Below are positions 9,189-17,512 of a stretch of 64,000 nucleotides of DNA, piece after piece. Position 1 is the first letter of the stretch. Each line of letters starts with the position of its first letter. The position numbers and the translations under genes were made by a program. The stretch spans positions 83,987 through 147,986 of the forward strand of contig JAQGEF010000012.1 of the NCBI GenBank assembly GCA_027854065.1, written 5' to 3'. The notes below the pieces were generated by a model. The model had not been told where the DNA came from. It searched no databases and worked only from the letters and a program-made list of their open reading frames with translations. The stretch is from Polluticaenibacter yanchengensis (lineage in GTDB: Bacteria > Bacteroidota > Bacteroidia > Chitinophagales > Chitinophagaceae).

Positions 9189-10793
9189 TTATTTGCCGGC
9201 ATCCTTCAATGCATTATAAACCGCATCAAATGCTTTCTTTTTACTAAAGTCTGAATTAAACAATAATGGAAAATCCTTACCACCATCATATAACCAACTC
9301 AAATCATCACTGATTCCCCAAACGGTAATCCCTGCTCTTTGTGCTGAAGGCACGTATTTCAGATAGGCTTTAATAATGTATTCATACATTGCAGCCTGGT
9401 AAGTTTCCTGCAACGGTGTCATTACAAAACCAACTTTACCCAATGGATTTATTCTCACATCCAGCTCCGAAATTCTTACTTTCAGACCTGTAGCTGCCAA
9501 CTTGATAAACATAGAATCAATTAAAGCATAATTCGCATTCCAATTCACATGCATCTGCGTACCAATACCATCAATTTTGGCCCCTTTGGCTTTCAGCTCT
9601 TTTACATAAGCAATTAAAGAATCCGTTTTAGCTCTGCTGCTTTCCAGGCCATAATCATTAATATACAATGTAGCGGAAGGATCTGCTGCTGCTGCGTAAT
9701 TAAAAGCTTTCAAACCGAAATCACGGCCTAAATAATCACCCCAGAAAAAGATATCTGAAGCCTCTTTATTAGATACATCGGAACTATTAGCGGAAGTTCT
9801 GTAGGCGCCGGACGGACTCATTGTTTCATTAATAACATCCCACTCCTTCACTTTTCCCTTATAATGAGTCACCGTTTCTGTAATAAAGTTTTTTAATGCT
9901 GCATCTACTTTACTGGCCACTTCCGCACCACTTGGCGCTACTACCGATTCTTTCACACTCACATCATCAATATAGTAGGTATTCGCCACCAGACCCATAT
10001 CAAACAAAACACGGGTTTTTACCGCACTGGCCGTAAAAGTCCAGGAGACTTGTTGCCAGGTCATACCAATCGCTTGCCCGCCCTGGTATTGAGCCGTACC
10101 ACCTTGTGTAGATAAACGGATATTACCGCCCGGCTGAGTAGCACGGATGTAATAGGTGACCATATAAGGCGTACCGATTTTTGTATCCAGTTCCTGGCTC
10201 CCCACCTGCACCCGCCATTCGCCACCTGCATTGTTATTAGGATTTACAACAGACATAAATCCACTACCGGTACGCGCATTTGCACCATTGGTTAAGTAAG
10301 AAACCGTAGCCCCGTTTGTATTATAGGTAGACCATGCACCTTGCCCGGACTCAAAGCCTCCATTAGGTAATAACTCTGAAGGTGCAGCTACCGTAATACC
10401 TGCGTAATTTTTCAGATAACCGGCATTCTGGTTGGCATGCCAGCCCAAAGTGTGTCCGAATATTTCCATGCTGCCTACTGCATTAGCAAGGGCATCTGCG
10501 CGTGAAAAATCAATGGTTCCGTTTCCCTGAACCAATGCGCCATGCTTCATATTGTAACCGTAAGTAACCGCGTCAAAATTTGCTTTTACTAAAGACGCGT
10601 AAGTAGAACCGGCAAGCATTGGCGTATAATCAATACCTACACCCAACTTTATATCCGAAGCATCTTTTAGGTTCGCTCCTGTAGAAGGAAAATCTCCCTC
10701 ATTTAAAAAACCTGTATCCTTCATTTTAGTGCAGGCATTGAGCGATGCTATAGCCGTTAATAAAAACGTATATTTTATAATATTTTTTTTCAT
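9189..10793 (-). CDS. Endo-1,4-beta-xylanase, GH10 with an inserted CBM, lipoprotein
   Basis: The 534-residue lipoprotein (lipobox LNAC at residues 18-21) should cut the xylan backbone at the cell surface. GH10 motifs are split: IFGHTLGWHANQ lies before residue 125, and EWDVINE (Glu323, acid/base) and RISELDVR (Glu443, nucleophile) lie after 315. Between them, about residues 142-282, is a beta-sandwich with NGGFESGQGAW and YYIDDVSVKE, typical of a CBM4/9/22-like module. An insertion at this loop is known in xylanases of gut Bacteroides. The frame extends to a TTG at 10802, but the ATG at 10793 starts the signal peptide and is preferred. Downstream are GH35, xylB and xylA. Confidence 0.94.
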   Translation of the reverse strand: MKKNIIKYTFLLTAIASLNACTKMKDTGFLNEGDFPSTGANLKDASDIKLGVGIDYTPMLAGSTYASLVKANFDAVTYGYNMKHGALVQGNGTIDFSRADALANAVGSMEIFGHTLGWHANQNAGYLKNYAGITVAAPSELLPNGGFESGQGAWSTYNTNGATVSYLTNGANARTGSGFMSVVNPNNNAGGEWRVQVGSQELDTKIGTPYMVTYYIRATQPGGNIRLSTQGGTAQYQGGQAIGMTWQQVSWTFTASAVKTRVLFDMGLVANTYYIDDVSVKESVVAPSGAEVASKVDAALKNFITETVTHYKGKVKEWDVINETMSPSGAYRTSANSSDVSNKEASDIFFWGDYLGRDFGLKAFNYAAAADPSATLYINDYGLESSRAKTDSLIAYVKELKAKGAKIDGIGTQMHVNWNANYALIDSMFIKLAATGLKVRISELDVRINPLGKVGFVMTPLQETYQAAMYEYIIKAYLKYVPSAQRAGITVWGISDDLSWLYDGGKDFPLLFNSDFSKKKAFDAVYNALKDAGK

Positions 10794-10839
10794 TGCAATC
10801 AACTTTATTTGATTTTAAAAACAGTCTGCAGTTCGCATG

Positions 10840-10905
10840 ATTTTTTTATTATTGAGCCACCTGCTTACTACTATTTAGCATCGTTGTGTCACTCCCTTTT
10901 ACCGC
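10840..10905 (+). repeat. Dispersed ~60-bp element, copy B
   Basis: The order is TTATTGAGCC, GCTTACTACTATTTAGCATC, then GTTGTGTCACTCCCTT. The TTATTGAG end faces the start of the GH10 gene about 47 bp away, the same relative arrangement as copies C and E. Confidence 0.65.
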
Positions 10906-10950
10906 ATCTCCTTTACTCAGCCATTTCAAATCATGTGGCCTGCAAAACAA

Positions 10951-12756
10951 TTAATTTGTATAACCCGGATTTTGATATTGTGATTTGTTAGGATCATTCA
11001 TAGCATTCAGCTGTGTCTGGGGTATTGGTCTCAATACATGATGGTCTTTGATATTGGCAGCGCCTAACGCATTGTAACGTTTTACCCTGTCCACCAGTAA
11101 ACCTCTGCAAGCCAGGTCAGCCCAACGAATACTTTCACCAAACAATTCACGCGTTCTTTCTTCCATTATAAAATCAATTGTTAAATCAGCAGCTGTAATG
11201 GTTACCCAATTTGGTGTTTGTGGCGTACCAGTGTTTCTTTTGGTCATTTGCTCTTCTCTCAATGCCAGTTCAGCAGCACTCAAACCAGTTCTGTAAGCAG
11301 CCCTCTTTCTCAATGTTGTAATATATCCAAGTGCTTCCGCAGTCTTGCCCGTTTTCATAGCAGCTTCCGCAGCTATCAAATACACTTCAGATAATTTAGC
11401 CACAACAAAAGGACGGCCTGAAACATCATTTACAGTTGCTCTTTTATTATCATCGTACTTTTTCAGATTCGGATAAATTTGTAAAGCAGGATTAGATGGC
11501 AGGTAAAACTGGCTAGGTGGAATTACTCTGTATTTTTTACCCGTCATTAAAGTGGCTTCAAAGTCAGAAGGTGCTAAAACAAAAGCTGTATCACCAACTG
11601 CAAAATCATTTCTTGCTACAGTCGTTAACCATACTGTTCTGAATGTGTTGTTATAACGGCTATCATAGTATTTATCTAAAAACGCTACATTGTAAGTATA
11701 TGGCGTCGGACACAATTGTCTTAATGGGCGGCCATAATTCAGTACACGGTCCGGTATAGGTAATACACCTGAACCTGCAGGCACCTGAACCGTTGGGTAA
11801 TTACAATTAAAGAAGTTGTTGGAAATATTCGCCTTGTTTGTAAACTCAGAAGAAGGATTATTCACCTCATTATCCGCATGGTTACCAGGTACCCTTTCAA
11901 TAGAAAATAAAATCTCACTATTATAATCATTATCCTCTCTGTGAACATCTGCATAGTTTTGCAATAAAGTAGTACCATAAGTAGCCTTATTGTCTATTAA
12001 ATGTTTCGCTACCAAATAAGCACTGTCAAAATCTGTAGCTTGTTTCGCTGCAGAATAGCCTCTGTACAAATATGCTTTTGACAACATGTGGAATGCCGCA
12101 GACTTAGATAACTTGAACGCTCCGGCCGGGCGCTGATCCGGTAAATTCTCTGTAGCATATTTTAGATCAGCGATAATTTCACGGTAGTTCTTTACAAAAA
12201 GGTCATTAACCGGTAACCTGTTGAACCCCTGGTATGCTGATTGATTAAATGTTAGCTCACCACTTCCTAAATCCAATGGCACGGCGCCAAACTGCTGTAC
12301 CAGTAAGAAATAATACAGACCACGTAAATAATGTGCTTCTGCCAAAAGTGTTTTTCTCACATTATCCGTAACATTTACTTCCGGGGCAAAATTAATAACG
12401 GCATTCGCTAAATTAATATGCGAAAAGTTCCTGTTCCATGGCGTTAATATGTGGCCGTTATCAGAGTTGATCGTATAGTTCCCCAACTGTACTTCACCTG
12501 TCTGGTTAAAGCCCTGGTCACCTGAAGTAATTTCGTCTGTACCGTTATTCATAATTAACATGGCACCCATCGGGCCATAGTTAAAACGCATACCTGAGTA
12601 TAATGCATTCACTGCATTTTGAATACCGGAAGACGTTTTTAAATATTCTGTTGTAAAAACAGTTCTAGGCTCTTCGTCCAATATTTTAGAACAACTTGTA
12701 GTTAAACCAACCAAACCTAATAATATGGACCATTTATAAATATTTTTCTTTTTCAT
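10951..12756 (-). CDS. susD: SusD/RagB-type outer-membrane glycan-binding lipoprotein
   Basis: The 601-residue lipoprotein starts MKKKNIYKWSILLGLVGL and has its acylated Cys in TTSCSKILDEEPRTVF. RagB/SusD features include tetratricopeptide-like helices with LLAEAHYLRGLYYFLLVQQF, KSAAFHMLSKAYLYRG and EVYLIAAEAAMKTG. The C-terminal region has IDFIMEERTRELFGESIRW and ends VLRPIPQTQLNAM...YQNPGY, a standard family ending. It should cap the SusC barrel and hand over xylo-oligosaccharides. It starts 11 bp after susC. The symbol is used in the general sense; the ligand is inferred from the neighbours. Confidence 0.95.
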   Translation of the reverse strand: MKKKNIYKWSILLGLVGLTTSCSKILDEEPRTVFTTEYLKTSSGIQNAVNALYSGMRFNYGPMGAMLIMNNGTDEITSGDQGFNQTGEVQLGNYTINSDNGHILTPWNRNFSHINLANAVINFAPEVNVTDNVRKTLLAEAHYLRGLYYFLLVQQFGAVPLDLGSGELTFNQSAYQGFNRLPVNDLFVKNYREIIADLKYATENLPDQRPAGAFKLSKSAAFHMLSKAYLYRGYSAAKQATDFDSAYLVAKHLIDNKATYGTTLLQNYADVHREDNDYNSEILFSIERVPGNHADNEVNNPSSEFTNKANISNNFFNCNYPTVQVPAGSGVLPIPDRVLNYGRPLRQLCPTPYTYNVAFLDKYYDSRYNNTFRTVWLTTVARNDFAVGDTAFVLAPSDFEATLMTGKKYRVIPPSQFYLPSNPALQIYPNLKKYDDNKRATVNDVSGRPFVVAKLSEVYLIAAEAAMKTGKTAEALGYITTLRKRAAYRTGLSAAELALREEQMTKRNTGTPQTPNWVTITAADLTIDFIMEERTRELFGESIRWADLACRGLLVDRVKRYNALGAANIKDHHVLRPIPQTQLNAMNDPNKSQYQNPGYTN

Positions 12757-12767
12757 ATAGCAAGCAT

Positions 12768-15700
12768 TTAAAAAGTTACATTAACTCCTAACATAAAAGT
12801 TCTTGTAGGAGGGGTTGTTAAATTAATTGTCAGCGCACGGCTGGATAAGTTACCCGGGTTAGAAATCCCCTGGCTACCTGTACCTGTAGCTTCCGGATCA
12901 ACACCTCCCATTCTCATATACGGAGAATATAAAACGAAAGGATTTAAAACATTTGCATACACTCTTAAATTCTGAATATGCAATTTGTCTAAAACAGCTT
13001 TACGAACATTGTAACCCAAATTAATGCTACGCATTTTAATAAAACTCGCATCATAATATCCCAAAGTAGTAGCACCTAATGTAGAGTTTTGTAAACCTAT
13101 CGGGCTAGGGAATGCATTGGTAGGATTTTCAGGTGTCCAGTAATCCACTTTTATATTGTTTCTTTTACCGTCCATCACGTTGATGTACGCTGCATAAGGC
13201 TGATAGATCTGGCTTACCAAAGTACCGCCCATTCTTGCATACAAAACAAATGATAAATCAAATCCTTTATAGCTGAAACGGTTGGTCATACCACCCTGCC
13301 AGTCTGCCTGTCCAGAACCGATTACTTTTCTGTCATTATTGGCATCTATAACACCATCATTATTTAAATCAGCTAATTTGATAGATCCTGGCTGAGCACC
13401 GTATTTAATAGCTTCATGCGCTTCATCTATTTGCCAGACACCTAATTTCTGATAATCATAAATAGCGCTTAAAGGTTGGCCTAAGAATAACTGTGATGCG
13501 ATATTCATACTGAATCCGTCAGTCAGTTTTTCTAATTTATTCCTGTTAAAGAAAATATTGAAATCAGTTGACCAGCTAAAGCCATTTTTAGAATCTATAT
13601 TTTTAGTAGAAACGCTTAGCTCCAGGCCTTTGTTGGACATTTCTCCAATATTGGTGGTGTATGGACGTGTAATACCTGAAGTTGGAGGCAAACTGATACC
13701 ATAAAGTATTTTATTCGTATGAGCATTATAGTACTCCAGACTACCGGTAATCCTGTTATTCAATAAACCAAAGTCCAAACCTACATTCAGTGTTCTGGTG
13801 AACTCCCAGTTCAAACCCGGATTTGGCAGATTTAATACGTTATAACCGGTTACCACCTGCGGTCCGTAGTTATAACGGATGATGCCACCTGCATTTGTAC
13901 CGTACAGATCGTTGATATTGCCTATATTTCCTAAAGATGCATAAGGATTGATTGACTGATTTGAAGTTTCCCCCCAACCTACACGCAATTTCAATAAATC
14001 AAATAGCTTTTGATTTTTCATGAAATCTTCGTTAGAGATGATCCAGCCCGCAGATATTGCCGGGTACTGATGATACTTATTACCTTTTGCAAGTCTGGAT
14101 GAACCATCTATTCTACCGGTTAAGGTCAATAAATATTTATCAGAATAAGTATAATTAACACGCAACATATAAGACTCTAAGCCCCATGTTGATTCGCCAC
14201 CACCTAAAGTAGGCTTAGAAGTATTAGAAGCATTAGATTGGCCTAAATTGTAAAACTGGATAAAGTCTTCATCAATGGAATCTTTGCTTACATAAGTATT
14301 ATGTGATACGTCTTTCTGAATACTGTACAAACCGGTCACATTTAGTTTATGGTTACCAAATGTTTTATCATAAGTGATCACATTTTCTAAAGTATAGCCA
14401 TAACCTTCTGCATTATTCACACTGGCGGTATTACCAACACCAGGTCTGAAAAAGCTTGGTTTTAATTCTGTATCACTGCTTCTGAACTGATCGTTTTCCT
14501 GCTGTCTGAAATCAAGACCAACATTTAACCTGTACTTTAGTCCTTTCGCTAATTGCAATTCACCATATAATGAATTAAAGCTTCTGAAACGTCTCACTTT
14601 ATCTACCCAGCTACCCTCATTATCCTTCAGATACAACGGGCTATAGCTCATTTTTTTATCATCAGGATTTCCGTAAGGAGATTTCACGATCGATCCGTCT
14701 TCATTGTACGGAGACATTAGCGGACTGGCTGCAAGGGTTGCCCACATTGGATTTACAAACTGTGAACCATTGGAATTGGTGATAGAATTCAGAGAACTTA
14801 AACCTACTTTCAAACGTTTACCGATTTTTGTATCAATGGAAGCCCTTAAAGAATATCTTTTAAATTGTTGACCCGGCAATACGGTTTTCTCATCATAATA
14901 GCCACCACTTAAGGAATAGCTGTTACCATTGGAACCACCAACGATCCTTAGGTTGTTATCAGTAATAAAACCATTTTCATACATCAGGTCCTGCCAGTCT
15001 GTGTTAACACCTTTCGGAATATTGGCAATCTCCATTGGGTCATAACCTTGTGTCCAGCTGGATATATCACGCATAGCCATGTATTCTTCTGAATTCATCA
15101 TTTCATATCTTCTGGCTACCGTGCTGATACCATAATAACTGTTTAACGATAAGCGGCTCTCTCCGGACGCGCCCTTCTTAGTCGTTACGAGGATTACACC
15201 ATTAGACCCACGGGAACCATAGATAGCCGTTGCAGATGCATCTTTTAATACATCGATAGAAGCCACATCATCCGGATTGATATCGTTTAAGTTACCGCCT
15301 TCAAATGGAATACCGTCCAATATAATTAAAGGATCATTGGAACCACTGATGGAACGTTCACCACGGATTCTTATAACAGCACCTGCACCTGGCTGAGTAC
15401 CCACTTTCTGAATTTCCAAACCGGCAGCTCTACCTTGCAAAGCCATTTGCAGGTTTGCAGCAGGTACTTCTTTTAAAGCTTTGTCATTTACCGATACAAC
15501 AGAACCGGTAACATCACGTTTGCGTTGGGTACCATAACCTACCACTACAATTTGTTCCAATTCTGCATCGCTGCTTTGCAATGTGATGGTTATAGTAGTC
15601 CCTCTCACTATTACAGATTGATCTTTAAAACCAACAGCAGAAATTTCAAGCGTAGCACCGTCCTTTACATTTAATGAAAATTCACCTGCATCGTTAGAAG

Positions 15701-15911
15701 AGGTTCCTGTAGTAGTGCCTTTAACTACTATAGACGCATTGGCTACAGCGGCACCTTTGTTATCTGTTACTTTTCCTTTTACAGCAATTGACTGTGCGTT
15801 TACGTCATTTGTAAATACGCAGAATTGGAATAGCAGGGTAAGAAATACCACTGTCAGTTTCAGTGGGTAGAATTTGTAGTTTACAAATTCTTTGAGTTGT
15901 TTTGGCTTCAT
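12768..15911 (-). CDS. susC: SusC/RagA-type TonB-dependent outer-membrane transporter
   Basis: This 1047-residue TonB-dependent transporter has a signal sequence ending about residue 40 and a carboxypeptidase-regulatory-like domain (VKGKVTDNKGAAVANASIVV) at about 43-125. The TonB-box region contains QIVVVGYGTQRKRDVTGSV, and the plug domain has ILDGIPFEGGNLNDINPDDV and SIDVLKDASATAIYGSRGSN. The rest is a 22-strand-type barrel ending in aromatic-rich TFMLGVNVTF. It probably imports xylan oligosaccharides into the periplasm. It is the first gene of the minus arm, 569 bp from the divergent lacI, with an operator-like palindrome about 107 bp upstream of its start. Confidence 0.96.
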   Translation of the reverse strand: MKPKQLKEFVNYKFYPLKLTVVFLTLLFQFCVFTNDVNAQSIAVKGKVTDNKGAAVANASIVVKGTTTGTSSNDAGEFSLNVKDGATLEISAVGFKDQSVIVRGTTITITLQSSDAELEQIVVVGYGTQRKRDVTGSVVSVNDKALKEVPAANLQMALQGRAAGLEIQKVGTQPGAGAVIRIRGERSISGSNDPLIILDGIPFEGGNLNDINPDDVASIDVLKDASATAIYGSRGSNGVILVTTKKGASGESRLSLNSYYGISTVARRYEMMNSEEYMAMRDISSWTQGYDPMEIANIPKGVNTDWQDLMYENGFITDNNLRIVGGSNGNSYSLSGGYYDEKTVLPGQQFKRYSLRASIDTKIGKRLKVGLSSLNSITNSNGSQFVNPMWATLAASPLMSPYNEDGSIVKSPYGNPDDKKMSYSPLYLKDNEGSWVDKVRRFRSFNSLYGELQLAKGLKYRLNVGLDFRQQENDQFRSSDTELKPSFFRPGVGNTASVNNAEGYGYTLENVITYDKTFGNHKLNVTGLYSIQKDVSHNTYVSKDSIDEDFIQFYNLGQSNASNTSKPTLGGGESTWGLESYMLRVNYTYSDKYLLTLTGRIDGSSRLAKGNKYHQYPAISAGWIISNEDFMKNQKLFDLLKLRVGWGETSNQSINPYASLGNIGNINDLYGTNAGGIIRYNYGPQVVTGYNVLNLPNPGLNWEFTRTLNVGLDFGLLNNRITGSLEYYNAHTNKILYGISLPPTSGITRPYTTNIGEMSNKGLELSVSTKNIDSKNGFSWSTDFNIFFNRNKLEKLTDGFSMNIASQLFLGQPLSAIYDYQKLGVWQIDEAHEAIKYGAQPGSIKLADLNNDGVIDANNDRKVIGSGQADWQGGMTNRFSYKGFDLSFVLYARMGGTLVSQIYQPYAAYINVMDGKRNNIKVDYWTPENPTNAFPSPIGLQNSTLGATTLGYYDASFIKMRSINLGYNVRKAVLDKLHIQNLRVYANVLNPFVLYSPYMRMGGVDPEATGTGSQGISNPGNLSSRALTINLTTPPTRTFMLGVNVTF

Positions 15912-16017
15912 CGTTAATCGTTTTTTAATTTACATTATTTTTTTGCAAGTTTCATGAGCATTGAGTTCTTGATTCTGTTTTCCCTGGGTTTAATTTAATT
16001 GATGACGCAATCTTATT

Positions 16018-16031
16018 TGCAACCGATTGCA
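16018..16031. promoter_or_regulatory. LacI-type operator-like palindrome O1 (susC side)
   Basis: TGCAACCGATTGCA is a near-perfect palindrome centred on CG, the usual centre of LacI-family sites. The 15-base string TGCAACCGATTGCAT is repeated exactly at 16201. O1 lies 107 bp upstream of the susC start. On the minus strand it follows a weak promoter-like TTG/TAATTTTT pair, a place where a repressor would block transcription. The adjacent lacI product is the obvious candidate binder. Confidence 0.65.
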
Positions 16032-16200
16032 TAAAAATTTTCTAAAAATTACATCGATTTAAAAGAACAAAAAATAATTTTTGACGCTGAATAAAATTTA
16101 AGTTGATACTGAAAATTGGCTAAAACTTAATAAAATCAATTGCTTGAGCACGCAATCCTTTCATATGGTAATTCGAAGATAGGAATTATTTTGAAAATAG

Positions 16201-16214
16201 TGCAACCGATTGCA
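16201..16214. promoter_or_regulatory. LacI-type operator-like palindrome O2 (lacI side)
   Basis: It is identical to O1 over 14 bases plus one flanking T. It lies 183 bp from O1 and 266 bp upstream of lacI. A plus-strand TTG at 16210 and TACCTTAG at 16235 resemble a promoter overlapping the site. Two identical sites in one divergent region could allow looping or control of both arms. Confidence 0.6.
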
Positions 16215-16359
16215 TTTTTTTTGAAAAAAAATTTTACCTTAGCATTAACGATAGCGTTTAGCCAAACTATAATTATACCTTATAGTTATAGTAAATAGAT
16301 TAAAATTTTTCACCTACTTTAATATATAAGTATCATTTCAATTTGTTCATGCTAATTAA

Positions 16360-16440
16360 CTGTAAATTAATAGTAGTGCAAAAGATGCAGGGAGTGACAC
16401 AACGATGTTTAATAGTAGCAATCAGATGGCTCGATAAATA
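16360..16440 (-). repeat. Dispersed ~60-bp element, copy C
   Basis: In plus orientation this reads GGGAGTGACACAACGATGTT, TAATAGTAGCAATC and GGCTCGATAAATAAA, the reverse complement of copies A, B and D. The ATAAATAAA end faces lacI about 40 bp away. Confidence 0.65.
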
Positions 16441-16479
16441 AAAATAATAATAAATAATATTTGTAATTATACTCGCACA

Positions 16480-17511
16480 ATGAAAGAGAAAAAAGAAATT
16501 ACAATTTACGATATTGCCCAGAAACTAAATTTATCATCTGCAACTATCAGCAGGGCATTAAATGATAATCCGGCAATAAATAAAGATACCAGGAAACGGG
16601 TGCAAAGTACGGCGAAGGAATTAGGATACCGGCATAATGCATTTGCCAGTAGCTTAAGAAAGCAAGCGACACATACAATTGGCGTTTTGGTGCATGAGTT
16701 AAACAGTAATTTCATCACATCGGTTCTGGCAGGCATTGAGAAAGTAACCACTGCTGCAGGCTTCGATATTTTAATTGCACACTCATCAGAAAGTATAGAA
16801 AAAGAAACAGCCAATGCTTCCAACCTTTATCATAAAAGAGTGGATGGCCTTATTGCTTCACTCTCATTTGAAACTACCAATCTTGATCATTTTAAGCCGT
16901 ATATCAACAAAGGAATTCCAGTTGTCTTCTTTGACCGTGTGGAAGAAAACTTTGATTCTCCGAAAGTAATTATTGACAACTACAAAGCAGGCTATCAAGC
17001 TACACAACACCTGATAGAACAAGGTTGTAAAAAAATTGTACTGGTAACTGCCAGTTTAAAAAGAAACGTTTATTTCCAGCGTCACCGTGGTTACAAAGAT
17101 GCCCTGTACGACAATAGTTTAAAAGAAGAAAAAGTAGTTACAATAAAAGGATTAAATGAACAAAGTGGCAGAGAGGCAGCTTTGCAGGTCATAAAAATGA
17201 AACCATTACCGGATGGTATTTTCGTAACCAACGATTTTACAGCGGCTGTTTGTATTCAAACTTTTAAGGAGTATGGAATAAGAATACCGGAAGATATTGC
17301 TGTTGTTGGTTTTAACAATGATGTAGTAAGTAAAATTGTAGAACCACAATTAACCACTATCAATTACCCGGGTATGGAAATAGGCGAAAATGCCGCCAGA
17401 AGTTTAATCGGTCATATAAAAGGAGACTTAAACATGACCCAAATTCAGACAATCATCGTAAAATCTGAATTAATTATCCGGGACTCCTCGCTTAAGAAAA
17501 AAACTAAATAA
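16480..17511 (+). CDS. LacI-family transcriptional regulator of the xylan locus
   Basis: The 343-residue protein has an N-terminal HTH plus hinge (TIYDIAQKLNLSSATISRAL, residues 8-27; RKRVQSTAKELGYRHNAFAS). A periplasmic-binding-protein-like effector domain follows (TIGVLVHELNSNFITSVLAG, VDGLIASLS, GIPVVFFDRV, VVGFNNDV). Its position between the two divergent arms, next to two identical CG-centred palindromes, makes it the likely local repressor. The inducer would be a xylan- or glucuronate-derived sugar, which cannot be read from sequence. No hybrid two-component sensor or ECF/anti-sigma pair, the more common xylan regulators in Bacteroides, is present. The GH67 gene starts 1 bp after its stop. 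Confidence 0.94.
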   Translation: MKEKKEITIYDIAQKLNLSSATISRALNDNPAINKDTRKRVQSTAKELGYRHNAFASSLRKQATHTIGVLVHELNSNFITSVLAGIEKVTTAAGFDILIAHSSESIEKETANASNLYHKRVDGLIASLSFETTNLDHFKPYINKGIPVVFFDRVEENFDSPKVIIDNYKAGYQATQHLIEQGCKKIVLVTASLKRNVYFQRHRGYKDALYDNSLKEEKVVTIKGLNEQSGREAALQVIKMKPLPDGIFVTNDFTAAVCIQTFKEYGIRIPEDIAVVGFNNDVVSKIVEPQLTTINYPGMEIGENAARSLIGHIKGDLNMTQIQTIIVKSELIIRDSSLKKKTK

Positions 17512-17512
17512 T

